This document shows positions 17,633 through 28,657 of a stretch of DNA of 64,000 nucleotides, in pieces (within the stretch, counting starts at the first letter, position 1; each line of letters starts with the position of its first letter). The stretch spans positions 31,352 to 95,351 of the forward strand of contig CAJUED010000011.1 in assembly GCA_910585075.1 (NCBI GenBank), read 5' to 3'. The DNA comes from an uncultured Lachnospiraceae bacterium (lineage in GTDB: Bacteria; Bacillota; Clostridia; Lachnospirales; Lachnospiraceae). The notes beneath the pieces are model-generated. The model was not told the origin of the DNA and made no database searches. It saw nothing but the letters and a program-made list of their open reading frames with translations. The position numbers and the translations under genes are program-made.

Positions 17633-19975
17633 TTAACCTGTAGCCCTCTCAATATCCATCACGCTTTCTATACTTCTTAGTTTATCCACGATGCGGGTAA
17701 GCTCCTCCCGGCCGCTGATTTCAAATGAGGTGGTAAGCGTAGCAAGCCCCTGCTTGTTTACCCTTGTATTCATGGAAATAATATCAATATTTTTCTCTGA
17801 CAAAGTCCTGGATATATCCGCAAGGAGCCCGTTTCTGTTGTTGGCATAAATCTTAATGTCCGCAATGTATTTTCCGTCCGTCACCTCGTCGGCTGAGCTC
17901 TCCCACTCGGCGTCGATCAGTCTCTCTCTCTCTAAATCAGGCAGATTGATCATGTTGACGCAGTCCGTTCTGTGGATGGAAACACCTCGGCCTCTGGTGA
18001 CAAAGCCCACAATCTCATCCCCCGGCACAGGCGAGCAGCATTTGGAAAACCGCACGGCCACATCGTGGATACCCTTGACCATAATGCCGCTTTTGGATTT
18101 GTTCCACTCCATTTTTTTGACCGTGTCGTTTGCGTTTGCCGCAACCGCCGCCAAAACCTCCTCATTGGTCAGCTCTTTCTTATGGTTCTTCTCGTAGGAC
18201 TCCATCATTTTATTGATGATCTGTCCTTCCTTCAAACCGCCGTGTCCCACTGCGGCCAGCACCGAATCCCAATCCCTGAACCCGTATTTGTTCATGATGA
18301 TATTGGTGTATTCGGGCTTCATCAGCTCCGCCATATTAATGCTTCTGGCCTTACAGTAGGAATTTAAGAGCTCCTTCCCCTTGACAATATTTTCTTCTTT
18401 GAACTCATTTTTAAACCACTGATTGATTTTATTTTTAGCCTGGGTGCTTTTCACCAAATTCAGCCAGTCACGGCTTGGACCCTTGGAATTCTGGGAAGTT
18501 AAAATCTCAATCCTGTCGCCGTTTTTGATTTCATAATCTATGGTCACCAGCTTGTCGTTCACCCTGGCGCCAATCATTTTATTCCCCACCGCACTGTGAA
18601 TGCTGTATGCAAAATCCACCGGCGTGGAGCCTGCCGGAAGGTTTTTTACCTCCCCTGTGGGTGTAAAACAGTAAACACTGTCGGAGAACAGGTCCAAATC
18701 GCTTTTCAGCAGATTCATAAATTCCCTGTTATCGGACATATCACGCTGCCATTCCAGAATCTGCCTAAGCCAAGCCAGCTTTTCTTCTTCCGAATCCTCT
18801 ATCTTTTTGCCATCCGAGGCCACCTTGTATTTCCAGTGAGCGGCAATGCCGTACTCCGCCGCCTTATGCATCTCGTAAGTACGGATTTGAATCTCAAAAG
18901 GCTGTCCACTGTTGCCAATCAAAGTGGTATGCAGGGACTGATACATGTTTGCCTTGGGCATGGCAATATAGTCTTTAAAACGCCCGGGGATGGGCTTATA
19001 CATCTCATGGATCACCCCAAGAGCCGCATAGCAGTCCTTCACCGTATCCACAATAATGCGCACCGCAAACAAATCGTAAATCTGGTCTATGGTCTTACTT
19101 TGATTTTTCATCTTTTTATAGATACTGAAAAAGTGCTTTACCCGTCCGTCTATCTGGGCCTTGATTCCCGCACCGCTGATGTGCTCGCTTACCTCATCCA
19201 CGATTGTCTGGATATATTTTTCCCGGACACTTTTGCGCACGGCAATTTTATCCACCAGGGCATAATATGCTTCCGGTTCCAGATATTTCAGGGACAAATC
19301 GTCCAGCTCCACCTTGATTTTGGAAATACCAAGGCGCTGGGCAATGGGCGCATAAATCTCCATGGTTTCCCTTGCGATTCTCTGCTGGCTTTCCGGACTC
19401 TTGTACTTTAAGGTACGCATGTTGTGAAGCCTGTCGGCTAACTTAATCAGGATAACCCGGATATCTTTTGCCATGGCAAGGAACATTTTACGCAGGTTCT
19501 CCGCCTGCATCTCCAGTCTGTCCTGAGCCTTATCGCCGCTTTCATTTGTAAAGTTTAACTGCTCTAACTTGGTTACCCCGTCCACTAAGAGGGCAACGTC
19601 CTCCCCAAAACGCTCCTTAATCTCCTCCTCTGTCATAACGGTATCTTCTATCACGTCATGCAAAAGCCCTGCCGCTATGGTTTCCTTGTCCATCTCCAAG
19701 TCCGCCAGTATGATAGCCACATACAAAGGATGAATAATATAAGGCTCCCCTGACTTGCGCACCTGATTCTCATGGGCCTTCGCCGCCAACAGATATGCCT
19801 TTTCTATCAAAGAAATATCATCGGAAGGATGATATCTCTGGACACGCAAAATAAGGTCCCTGTATAACTGCTGGGGACTTTGAAATTCCTGAATGGTCTC
19901 AATCCGCCCATCATCAAACACAATCTCACTTTTCATCAACTCTATATCTTTATCTTTTTCTTCCGTCATACTCAT
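17633..19975 (-). CDS. Bifunctional (p)ppGpp synthetase/hydrolase
   Basis: 780 residues, full length for Rel/SpoT. Order: HD hydrolase domain (GLLHDVIEDT), synthetase domain with the RFKDYIAMPKANMYQSLHTT region, TGS domain (VYCFTPTGEVKNLPAGSTPVDFAY), helical region, conserved-cysteine domain (FSKCCSPVPGDEIVG) and a C-terminal ACT domain. It makes and degrades (p)ppGpp, the stringent-response alarmone. Start at 19975, with a second Met codon two codons later. A ~400-bp gap to the groEL stop follows upstream. Confidence 0.96.
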   Translation of the reverse strand: MSMTEEKDKDIELMKSEIVFDDGRIETIQEFQSPQQLYRDLILRVQRYHPSDDISLIEKAYLLAAKAHENQVRKSGEPYIIHPLYVAIILADLEMDKETIAAGLLHDVIEDTVMTEEEIKERFGEDVALLVDGVTKLEQLNFTNESGDKAQDRLEMQAENLRKMFLAMAKDIRVILIKLADRLHNMRTLKYKSPESQQRIARETMEIYAPIAQRLGISKIKVELDDLSLKYLEPEAYYALVDKIAVRKSVREKYIQTIVDEVSEHISGAGIKAQIDGRVKHFFSIYKKMKNQSKTIDQIYDLFAVRIIVDTVKDCYAALGVIHEMYKPIPGRFKDYIAMPKANMYQSLHTTLIGNSGQPFEIQIRTYEMHKAAEYGIAAHWKYKVASDGKKIEDSEEEKLAWLRQILEWQRDMSDNREFMNLLKSDLDLFSDSVYCFTPTGEVKNLPAGSTPVDFAYSIHSAVGNKMIGARVNDKLVTIDYEIKNGDRIEILTSQNSKGPSRDWLNLVKSTQAKNKINQWFKNEFKEENIVKGKELLNSYCKARSINMAELMKPEYTNIIMNKYGFRDWDSVLAAVGHGGLKEGQIINKMMESYEKNHKKELTNEEVLAAVAANANDTVKKMEWNKSKSGIMVKGIHDVAVRFSKCCSPVPGDEIVGFVTRGRGVSIHRTDCVNMINLPDLERERLIDAEWESSADEVTDGKYIADIKIYANNRNGLLADISRTLSEKNIDIISMNTRVNKQGLATLTTSFEISGREELTRIVDKLRSIESVMDIERATG

Positions 19976-20154
19976 TCCTCATGCCAAAACGCATCTCCCA
20001 AGAACATATTGTCCTCGTGGGACTTTGGTCCTTATGGGATTTTTGCCCTTATCGGACTACCGCCCCTGCTTCACATATTTATGATATTATATATTTTTTT
20101 ATGAAATTCGTCAACGCGGCAAAATTTATATTATCTTTTAGCTTTTAATGCAAA

Positions 20155-20185
20155 AACAGGTATGCCGCGTCACAGCATACCTGTT
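20155..20185 (-). terminator. Intrinsic terminator of groESL
   Basis: AACAGGTATGC (20155-20165) pairs with GCATACCTGTT (20175-20185) around a 9-nt loop. On the minus strand the stem runs into a T-tract. It lies about 195 nt past the groEL stop. Confidence 0.85.
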
Positions 20186-20235
20186 ATCATTAAATCCTTT
20201 TTATCATTTTATACACAAGGCGGTTTATCTTACTA

Positions 20236-20361
20236 TCATCTCCGCAGTGCACGCTCGAAAAACCTTCGGTTTTCCTCGCTCACGGGCTTCGCCCTATGCA
20301 TCCGCAATCTGAAAAAATTGTCAGCAAGCTGCCATTTTTTCATCTTCCGTCTGCGCACTGC
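20236..20361 (-). repeat. Structured intergenic element in the groEL 3' region
   Basis: Terminal inverted repeats GCAGTGC/GCACTGC (20244-20250, 20355-20361) enclose two strong small hairpins (AAAACC-TTC-GGTTTT and GGGC-TTC-GCCC). The minus strand also has a 35-codon open frame, 20343 to 20236 (MKKWQLADNFFRLR...), without a well-placed ribosome binding site. This may be a dispersed palindromic element transcribed with groEL; I cannot say whether the peptide is made. Confidence 0.45.
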
Positions 20362-20379
20362 TCATTGCCTTCGCGTACA

Positions 20380-22011
<1,632 letters not shown>

Positions 22012-22042
22012 TTAGCCTCCTGATTCTCTTAATTTGTTCGAT

Positions 22043-22327
22043 TTATTGGATTACTGCCAAGATATCATTCTGTTTTACAATGATATACTCTTCTTCGTCA
22101 ATCTTAACATCTGTTCCGGCATATTTGGAATAGATAACCTGGTCGCCAACCTTGACTTCCATTTTTACTTCCTTACCATCTACCACGCCGCCGGGGCCTA
22201 CTGCAACAACCTCTGCCTGCTGGGGCTTTTCTTTGTTCTGTCCGGGTAATACGATACCTGACTTAGTGGTTTCTTCCGCTACCAACTGTTTTAAAACAAC
22301 TCTGTCTGCCAATGGTACTAACTTCAT
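22043..22327 (-). CDS. groES: Co-chaperonin GroES
   Basis: 94 residues from ATG 22327, chosen for its AAAGGAGG site; the frame extends upstream without support. Motifs: MKLVPLADRVVLKQL, the mobile loop around EETTKSGIVLPG and the C-terminal EYIIVKQNDILAVI. It caps the GroEL ring. Confidence 0.97.
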   Translation of the reverse strand: MKLVPLADRVVLKQLVAEETTKSGIVLPGQNKEKPQQAEVVAVGPGGVVDGKEVKMEVKVGDQVIYSKYAGTDVKIDEEEYIIVKQNDILAVIQ

Positions 22328-22499
22328 TTTAACTGCCTCCTTTATTTTGGTTAACTTTACCATTTTACCGGCGTCTCACTTCATTTCCGACTGTTTGGAT
22401 AATCCAAAACTTGGATAACTAAATTTGGATAACCAAACCCTTATGCCGCATTCTTAACAATCTGTAAATGAAGTACCGGTTACTCTTGCTGTATTCTTG

Positions 22500-22526
22500 T
22501 TAGCACTCATTTATATCGAGTGCTAA
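22500..22526 (-). promoter_or_regulatory. CIRCE element (HrcA operator) of groESL
   Basis: Perfect TTAGCACTC-N9-GAGTGCTAA at 22500-22508 and 22518-22526, the canonical CIRCE sequence bound by the HrcA repressor. It lies 173 bp before the groES start. A possible promoter (TTGCAA, 17 bp, TAATAT) lies just upstream on the minus strand. Confidence 0.96.
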
Positions 22527-22779
22527 TTGCTAGAACTTATATTAATTTCATCCTCTTTCCTTTGCAACCGGTTTTATACCTGTATATTCTTTTATATCTT
22601 ATGTTTTCTTTTATTTTCTCCTTTTTTCTCTCTTTATCTTAATTTCACGCTAATTGGTTGATTTAATAAATAGTTTATTTTTAACGGAAACATTTTATAC
22701 TATTTTTATTGGCATTGGCGCTTTTATAGTGCCGGTTTTGCCCAAAAACATATTTGTATAAGGGATGCCGCATTCAGGC

Positions 22780-22812
22780 AAAAAAAAGCTGCCTTACCCT
22801 AAGTAAAGCAGC
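22780..22812 (-). terminator. Intrinsic terminator of the GGDEF gene
   Basis: GCTGCCTTAC (22788-22797) pairs with GTAAAGCAGC (22803-22812) with one mismatch, then eight T residues on the minus strand. The remaining gap to the CIRCE element (about 22530-22780) is AT-rich with no gene seen. Confidence 0.88.
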
Positions 22813-22824
22813 CGTCATCACCTT

Positions 22825-23760
22825 TTACTGTCTCCGAACTCCCTTTTCAAGTCTCTCTCTATACCCGGGAGCATTTTTAACCTCAAACTTATTGTTGAAC
22901 ATCTCATACTCCGCATCGGAGAGCCGGTCTTCCAGAGTTTCTTCTATGTTGGTCTTATACACAACACCTACCGCCACGGAAGGCGCCAGCTGGGCATCCT
23001 CATATGTATTGCATCTCTCCTGCACCCTTGCCGCCAGATCCTCCGCTTCACCGTCTTCCGCTAACGGAATCAATACGCCAAACACATCTCCGTCCACTCT
23101 ACCAATCACATACTCGGGCCTAGCTTCATCCTTTATGATATCCGCCACAATTTTAATCAGCTTATCACTCCCGTCATCGCCAAAATGGTCATTTGCATAC
23201 TTCCAGTCGTTAATGTTGATATCCACAACCCCTACGGGGACCACTTCCGACCTGTCAATCACCTTCATTTTTTCTTCAAAATAGATTTTATTGTAGACGC
23301 CGGTGAGAATATCCTCTTTTTCATTTTGGGAAATCTTGTGGTTCCTGTCCTCTAATTCCCTTTCCAGTTCTTCCAAATATATACTGTCCTCCCGGCGCAG
23401 ATATACTTCCTCTCCCAGCTTCTCCAAAAGCGCCATGGTTTCGTCCATCATTTCATGGATTAACTGCTCATCCTTATCCGTTTCCTGCTTCTTTATGTAA
23501 AGATGGCCAACGGTGTGATTTCTGACCCTGAGCTTCCTGCCCGGCTCCGCTACCACATCCGGGTGATATCCCAAAAAGCCATCCCCAACGGACATCTCCT
23601 TCTCCCCATGCCTGTCCGTCAAAAGAATATTGATTCCAAGCACCTTTCCCAGATTAAAAAAATATTTTTTTACAATCTCCATATCATAAAGATTGGACAG
23701 TGAATAATTCCTGATATTTTCTTTGATTCTCTTTTCATAAGGTATTGAATCGTAACCCAT
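22825..23760 (-). CDS. GGDEF-domain protein with degenerate active site
   Basis: 311 residues from ATG 23760 (GGAGG about 7 nt upstream). An N-terminal sensor-like region (~130 residues) and a coiled coil with predicted heptads (YLEELERELEDRNHKI) precede a GGDEF domain (DILTGVYNKIYFEEKM, VVDININDWKYANDHFGDDG). The signature loop reads DGDVF where active enzymes have GGDEF/GGEEF, losing the catalytic Glu, so c-di-GMP synthesis is doubtful; it may bind a nucleotide or act as a receptor. No signal peptide or membrane helix is visible. Transcribed alone. Confidence 0.85.
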   Translation of the reverse strand: MGYDSIPYEKRIKENIRNYSLSNLYDMEIVKKYFFNLGKVLGINILLTDRHGEKEMSVGDGFLGYHPDVVAEPGRKLRVRNHTVGHLYIKKQETDKDEQLIHEMMDETMALLEKLGEEVYLRREDSIYLEELERELEDRNHKISQNEKEDILTGVYNKIYFEEKMKVIDRSEVVPVGVVDININDWKYANDHFGDDGSDKLIKIVADIIKDEARPEYVIGRVDGDVFGVLIPLAEDGEAEDLAARVQERCNTYEDAQLAPSVAVGVVYKTNIEETLEDRLSDAEYEMFNNKFEVKNAPGYRERLEKGVRRQ

Positions 23761-23927
23761 ACATCCATCCTCCATTGCCGGCACGCAAATTGTATAGTAA
23801 ATGGCATATTATGTCATTTACCATATATCCCCAATATGATGTCATGCGTCAGGCTTAAATTTAATTTCTGCTACCAGTATACATTTTCCCCCTGACTTTA
23901 TCAAGCATTTATTCTCTTTGAAAACCA

Positions 23928-24617
23928 CTACTTTTCCGCCGCCTTACTTTTCTGATAAGTCAGATTCTCATTAATTCGGCAGTACTCCCCGTTTTTACTG
24001 TAAGAATCCATCAAATGGCTCTCGGAAAGCGTCGCAGTTAAAATATCCGGGCTCTTTTGTCTTGTCCCCCTGCCCACTTTTTCCACTGTCTGCCTTCCGG
24101 TTCCCCTTTTCCTCTTAAAGCTGCCCTTAGGGTCGGTAAGCGCGCTAAAAGCATCTTCTCTGCTAAAGCGCTTAAGGGCCGTGCTCAGTCCCGTCTTCAG
24201 TTTTTCTCTGACGCTTTCCCATTTGTTCACAATCCTGTAGGGAAGCCCCTGTCTGATAGCCGTAGATGCGGCGTCCGTGCCAAAATTGTCAGACGTTTTA
24301 CTCCCCGCCATAGCTACTTTACCCGGCTCCGCCTTATCCTCATCCCCCATGGCGTCCCATATATTTCTGATAAGACCCAGCCCCTTTTTCAGTCCGCCGG
24401 TTCTTTTTCCCTCATTTTTCGTATCCCCGTAGACAAAAGTGCCGTCCTGTTCTTCTTTTTCCCCTGCCGCAGCAGACGAAGCATCCTGTTTCATTCCTCC
24501 GGCCATGCTTTTGCTCTTAGCATGCTCATCCTCATACAGGCACTTAGTAATATGATGGGTATGAGGTTCCTGATACCTTCTGCCTGAAAAAGAATTGTAG
24601 TCGTTGCGTATTTCCAT
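23928..24617 (-). CDS. Unrecognised basic, low-complexity protein
   Basis: 229 residues from ATG 24617 (GGAGAT 8 nt upstream). Charged and rich in Lys, Ser and Gly, with no signal peptide or membrane segment. Two better-ordered stretches: LGLIRNIWDAMGDED near the middle and a C-terminal block (ILTATLSESHLMDSYSKNGE, then YCRINENLTYQK). It begins 16 bp after the GH25 lysozyme stop on the same strand, so the two are probably cotranscribed. I do not recognise the family; the compact C-terminal motif suggests a conserved function. Confidence 0.7.
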   Translation of the reverse strand: MEIRNDYNSFSGRRYQEPHTHHITKCLYEDEHAKSKSMAGGMKQDASSAAAGEKEEQDGTFVYGDTKNEGKRTGGLKKGLGLIRNIWDAMGDEDKAEPGKVAMAGSKTSDNFGTDAASTAIRQGLPYRIVNKWESVREKLKTGLSTALKRFSREDAFSALTDPKGSFKRKRGTGRQTVEKVGRGTRQKSPDILTATLSESHLMDSYSKNGEYCRINENLTYQKSKAAEK

Positions 24618-24632
24618 AGAAATCTCCATTCC

Positions 24633-26477
24633 TTACTGGGCTGCCGTCAGGTAGCTGCTGACCGCATACACAATCTGTCCGTTAAACTCAAGCTGTGACC
24701 AGCCGTTATCGCCAATGCCTACCCTGGTAAGAACCTCCCCATTGTGGAGAAGCCCTACTATCGTGTCTTCCCTGTCCGTTCCCGGCTCCGACCTTAAATT
24801 CGTCTCCATTTTTGCCGTAACCTGTTCGCTGACGGGGGTATAGACCGGCCCCTGAGGCGGCGCCTGCTGCCCCGTATCCGCCATATCCGTGGTGAGATAA
24901 CTGCTGACCGCATATAAGGTCTGTCCATTGTAAATGACCCTGGACCAGCCGTTATGTCCAATCCCTGTTCTTGTGGCCGTATCTCCATGAACCAGCTTAC
25001 CCACAACAGAGCCGTCGTTTAAAGTACTTGGCTCCGAGCGCAGGTTGGTTTCCTGCTTGGCCGTTACCGTCTCATTGACCTCTGTAAAAATGATTCCAAC
25101 CTCCGGATCAGCCTCCACAACCTCCGCGGGTGTTTCGTCCTTTGCTTCCGCTTCCTTTGTATAGCCAAAATAGGCGATATTTACATCCGTCTTTTTGGAA
25201 ATCCCTGCCACCGTTCCCTGGCTGGTATACTGCCACATATCATGGGTGCCCGTATAGCTGGAGGCACTGGTCTGTGGATAGGGCTGGCTGGGATATTGGG
25301 CCACCCACATCTTATATTTTCCTGCAAGGGTCTGGGTATCCCAGAGGGCGCTGCCCTCAAGCTCTCCCTTGGAAGCATAAAACATGGGCGTATAGCCTGC
25401 CGCCGCAATTTCATCCAAAAAGGCGCATGCAAGGCTGGTTCTTGTGGCATTATCAAGCCCATGCTGTCTGCTGTCGGGGGACTGGAAATCTTCGCAGTTA
25501 AAGGCCACCGGGTAGGTTATTTTATATTTGGCAATAATTTCCCGGGTGAAAGCGGCTTCCTGCCTGGCCTCCTGCTCCGTCACCGCGCTGGAAAAGAAAT
25601 AAGCTCCCAGCTTGATCCCCGCCGCCTGGGCCTCCTGCATATTGTAACGGGCTGTGGGGTCCTCAAAAATTTCTCCTGTGGACTTTGCCCGATATCCCAC
25701 ACGAATCATGGCAAACTCCACACCTGACTCCTTTACCTGTTTCCAGTCAATGGTTCCCTGATATTTTGATACGTCAATTCCCATGGTAAGTCCGGCTGTT
25801 TCATCTTGGTTGATGGCCGCCACAGTGACCTCCGCACCGCTTCCCTCCAAAGCCGCCCCGCCAAAGGTCTGGGGATCCTGTGCGTCGTCCAGTGCGCCCA
25901 CGGAAACTTCGCCCGGTTCCACCGCAGGAGAAGGCTCTGCCGTCCCATCCAAAGCAGCTCCCTCCGATTCTATTTCAGAGGTCTCTGTTTTTTCTTCCGA
26001 ACCGGCATTTTCCTCCCCGGCCGGCATATCTCCGGTTCCTGTCTCCTGTAAAGACTCATCCTTATCAAGGTCAAGCTCCGCCTCCACAGCTTCCCGTTCT
26101 CTCCTGCTGCCATTTATCAATATGGCAAATACAACGCCAAGCACCACCACCATGCAGGCTCCTAAAATGCACATGAGCCTGATAAGCCGTTTATCGCCGC
26201 CTATATCTTCTTCCCATTCCGCATCCCACTCATCCCCCTCCGGGTCCTCCTCGTCATAATCCTCGTTGTCATCTTCCTCCCGGTCATAGGACGCATCTTC
26301 ATATGCATAATTTTCTTCGCTCTCATCCGTATATGCATCATCTTCCTCACTCAGCTCATCTGCATATACATCTTCATCCGTTTCATTTTCATATACATCA
26401 TCTTCTTCATCCAAATCAATCTCATCCTCAAAGAAGGGCTCTCCGTAAGAAGGTTTTTTCTTTCTTTTTATTTTCAC
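24633..26477 (-). CDS. Membrane-anchored GH25 lysozyme with two SH3 domains
   Basis: 614 residues from the GTG at 26477, which has AGGAGG 7 nt upstream; an ATG at 26495 overlaps that site and is less likely. Order: a very acidic cytoplasmic N-terminus (Glu/Asp/Tyr repeats), one TM helix (LMCILGACMVVVLGVVFAIL), a Glu/Gly-rich linker, a GH25 muramidase domain (MGIDVSKYQGTIDWK, GAYFFSSAVT, PVAFNCEDFQ, WQYTSQG) and two tandem bacterial SH3 domains near the C-terminus. It should hydrolyse peptidoglycan glycan strands outside the membrane. The ~90-residue acidic cytoplasmic tail is unusual for the family. Confidence 0.93.
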   Translation of the reverse strand: MKIKRKKKPSYGEPFFEDEIDLDEEDDVYENETDEDVYADELSEEDDAYTDESEENYAYEDASYDREEDDNEDYDEEDPEGDEWDAEWEEDIGGDKRLIRLMCILGACMVVVLGVVFAILINGSRREREAVEAELDLDKDESLQETGTGDMPAGEENAGSEEKTETSEIESEGAALDGTAEPSPAVEPGEVSVGALDDAQDPQTFGGAALEGSGAEVTVAAINQDETAGLTMGIDVSKYQGTIDWKQVKESGVEFAMIRVGYRAKSTGEIFEDPTARYNMQEAQAAGIKLGAYFFSSAVTEQEARQEAAFTREIIAKYKITYPVAFNCEDFQSPDSRQHGLDNATRTSLACAFLDEIAAAGYTPMFYASKGELEGSALWDTQTLAGKYKMWVAQYPSQPYPQTSASSYTGTHDMWQYTSQGTVAGISKKTDVNIAYFGYTKEAEAKDETPAEVVEADPEVGIIFTEVNETVTAKQETNLRSEPSTLNDGSVVGKLVHGDTATRTGIGHNGWSRVIYNGQTLYAVSSYLTTDMADTGQQAPPQGPVYTPVSEQVTAKMETNLRSEPGTDREDTIVGLLHNGEVLTRVGIGDNGWSQLEFNGQIVYAVSSYLTAAQ

Positions 26478-26640
26478 ACCGTTACCTCCTGACATGCAGT
26501 TTCATCTTGCTAATCTGTCATATGTCCCTTCCATTATAAACGAAACGGCTGTCAATTACTATAGGTAAAATCCCCTTCAAATTTTATCGGTTTTCTAAAT
26601 AAAATCCGTCGGACTGTTAAAATACCTTGTAAAATATCCG

Positions 26641-27243
26641 TCACGAAAATAGGTTATACTTTTCAATTCTCAGGCATTTGATACCCTCAAAGAAAAATAC
26701 GGCAATCCAGGGCATTAAATTTTTCATCCCTTCAAATCCCTTATAGCCAAAGGAAGGCTCATAATAATGGATCATTGTACTTAAAGCTGTTCCATGACTG
26801 CCAATTACCACATTTTTATTCGGATATGTTTCCAGCACCTGATGGAGGGCATTGATATTGCGGCTTTGCACCTCCTTAAGGGACTCTCCGCCGGGCAGTT
26901 TAAAATCGAAATCCTCCCACTGCTTTTTACTGAAATCCTCAAACGATGTCACGCTCTGCAAGCCGGCTTGTTGGCTAAAGTCCTGTATCCAGGATTCTCC
27001 GACCTTGCGTTCTCTGAAGTCCTCTATACATTTTATTTCCATCCTTTTGGCATCTGCAAACTCTTTTACCGTGTCAATGGCTCTCTTGTATGGGCTTGAC
27101 AAAATAACGTCAATTTCCTTATCCCACAAAAAATCGGTTACCAGTCTGCGGTCCTTAAGGCCCTGCGCTGTCAGTTCACGGGATAAATCGTCATGGTTAT
27201 CAAAATTTGGCAGTGCATGGCGCACAAAATAAACTATAGTCAT
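26641..27243 (-). CDS. Histidine phosphatase family protein
   Basis: 200 residues. The phosphohistidine motif is near the N-terminus (FVRHALPNFD), and the second catalytic His is in VIGSHGTALS. This is the phosphoglycerate-mutase-like superfamily; length suggests a small-molecule phosphatase. Substrate unknown. Monocistronic and divergent from the Kdp-like genes. Confidence 0.88.
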   Translation of the reverse strand: MTIVYFVRHALPNFDNHDDLSRELTAQGLKDRRLVTDFLWDKEIDVILSSPYKRAIDTVKEFADAKRMEIKCIEDFRERKVGESWIQDFSQQAGLQSVTSFEDFSKKQWEDFDFKLPGGESLKEVQSRNINALHQVLETYPNKNVVIGSHGTALSTMIHYYEPSFGYKGFEGMKNLMPWIAVFFFEGIKCLRIEKYNLFS

Positions 27244-27318
27244 CTTGGTACTCCCCCTCTACTTTTTATGTTCCCGTATATCTTAACACGATTTTAACGT
27301 TATTTCCACAAGAAGGAA

Positions 27319-27347
27319 TTGCCCCCATTCTTCCAAAAATGTATAAT
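27319..27347 (+). promoter_or_regulatory. Promoter of the KdpDE-like pair
   Basis: TTGCCC (27319-27324), 17-bp spacer, TATAAT (27342-27347). It leaves a leader of about 110 nt containing a CCGG...CCGG inverted repeat of unknown significance. Confidence 0.6.
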
Positions 27348-27465
27348 ATTATCAGTTCGGCACCGCCGGTAATTCAGGTGAAAAGATTTATCCGGAAGGT
27401 TAGCAGAACCAAAAGTTTCTGGGATTTGGCTCATTGTTCACAGAAATGAAAGGAGATACAGCTCT

Positions 27466-28593
27466 ATGCTTTCTATTCTACCCCCGCAAATTCCAAAATC
27501 GGGTTCCGGGCAGATACCGTCCACTGTTTTAAAGGACACTATGCTCACCGCGTTCATTCTCATAATTGCCACCGCCATTTCCTTTTGGTTTTTCCATACG
27601 GTTCCTGAAAATCCTGCCAATATCGCGCTGGTCTATATTACCGCCCTTGTGCTCACCGCACGCTTCACCAGCGGATATGTTTACGGTATTGCGGCTTCCC
27701 TTGTCAGTGTGACGGGCATTAATTATCTGTTCACCTATCCCTACTTTCAGGTAAATTTCACCCTTACAGGCTACCCGGTAACCTTTGTGTTTACTCTGAT
27801 CATTTCTCTTATGGTCAGCACCATGACCACCCGCATCAAGGAACAGGCGGACGCTTTGGTTGAACGGGAAAAGCTTTTGATGGATGCGGAAAAAGAAAAG
27901 ATGCGGGCAAATCTGCTACGCTCCATCTCCCACGATTTGCGTACGCCCCTTACCGGCATTATCGGCAACAGCTCCACCTATATCGACAATTTTGATTCCC
28001 TGGATGAGCAGGAAAAGCTGGGGCTGGTTGGCCATATCCGGGAGGATTCCAACTGGCTTCTCAATATGGTGGAAAATCTTTTATCCGTCACCAGAATAGA
28101 CCAGCACTCCATGAAAATTGCCACATCCATGGAGCCTGTGGAGGAAGTGATATCGGAAGCGGTTCTGCGTTTTCACAAGCGTTACCCGGATGCCCCGGTT
28201 CAGGTTCGGGTCCCGGAGGATTTTTTGATGATTCCAATGGACGCCATGCTGATCGAGCAGGTTATCATCAATCTGCTGGAAAACGCCACCATCCATTCAG
28301 GCAGCAGCCTTCCCGTGGAACTGACCGTCACCTGCACCGACAAGCAGGTTGCTTTTTGCGTCAGAGACTACGGAAAAGGAATTTCACTGAAAAAGCTGGA
28401 TACCTTATTTGACGGTTCTTATTATGAACCGGAGCATAGCTCCGACGGACATAAGGGCATGGGGATTGGGCTTTCCATCTGCAAGACTATCATCACAGCC
28501 CATAACGGCACCATAACCGCCGCCAATCATGAAAAGGGGTGCCAGTTTACCTTTACACTGCCAATGCAGGGGATACGAAACGCAGATTCGTGA
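27466..28593 (+). CDS. KdpD-like sensor histidine kinase lacking the N-terminal sensor
   Basis: 375 residues. A four-helix DUF4118 membrane block (roughly residues 20-115) leads into HisKA (SISHDLRTPLTGIIGNSSTY) and a HATPase domain with N, G1 (DYGKGI) and G2 (GMGIGLSI) boxes. True KdpD has ~400 extra N-terminal residues (KdpD and USP domains) that are absent here. No kdpFABC genes lie nearby, so it may control another potassium or stress regulon. AGGAG lies close before the start; the partner regulator follows. Confidence 0.9.
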   Translation: MLSILPPQIPKSGSGQIPSTVLKDTMLTAFILIIATAISFWFFHTVPENPANIALVYITALVLTARFTSGYVYGIAASLVSVTGINYLFTYPYFQVNFTLTGYPVTFVFTLIISLMVSTMTTRIKEQADALVEREKLLMDAEKEKMRANLLRSISHDLRTPLTGIIGNSSTYIDNFDSLDEQEKLGLVGHIREDSNWLLNMVENLLSVTRIDQHSMKIATSMEPVEEVISEAVLRFHKRYPDAPVQVRVPEDFLMIPMDAMLIEQVIINLLENATIHSGSSLPVELTVTCTDKQVAFCVRDYGKGISLKKLDTLFDGSYYEPEHSSDGHKGMGIGLSICKTIITAHNGTITAANHEKGCQFTFTLPMQGIRNADS

Positions 28594-28657
28594 AACGCAG
28601 ACCCGTAAAACGCTGGCACTCTTTGCATACAAATTTATCAATAACAGGGAGGATACA

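Noticed and set aside
18596-19411. 271-codon plus-strand frame
   Set aside because: Antisense shadow of the (p)ppGpp synthetase/hydrolase gene.
27354-27465. Possible riboswitch in the KdpD-like leader
   Set aside because: A CCGG inverted repeat is present but no c-di-AMP (ydaO) or other known riboswitch core could be matched.
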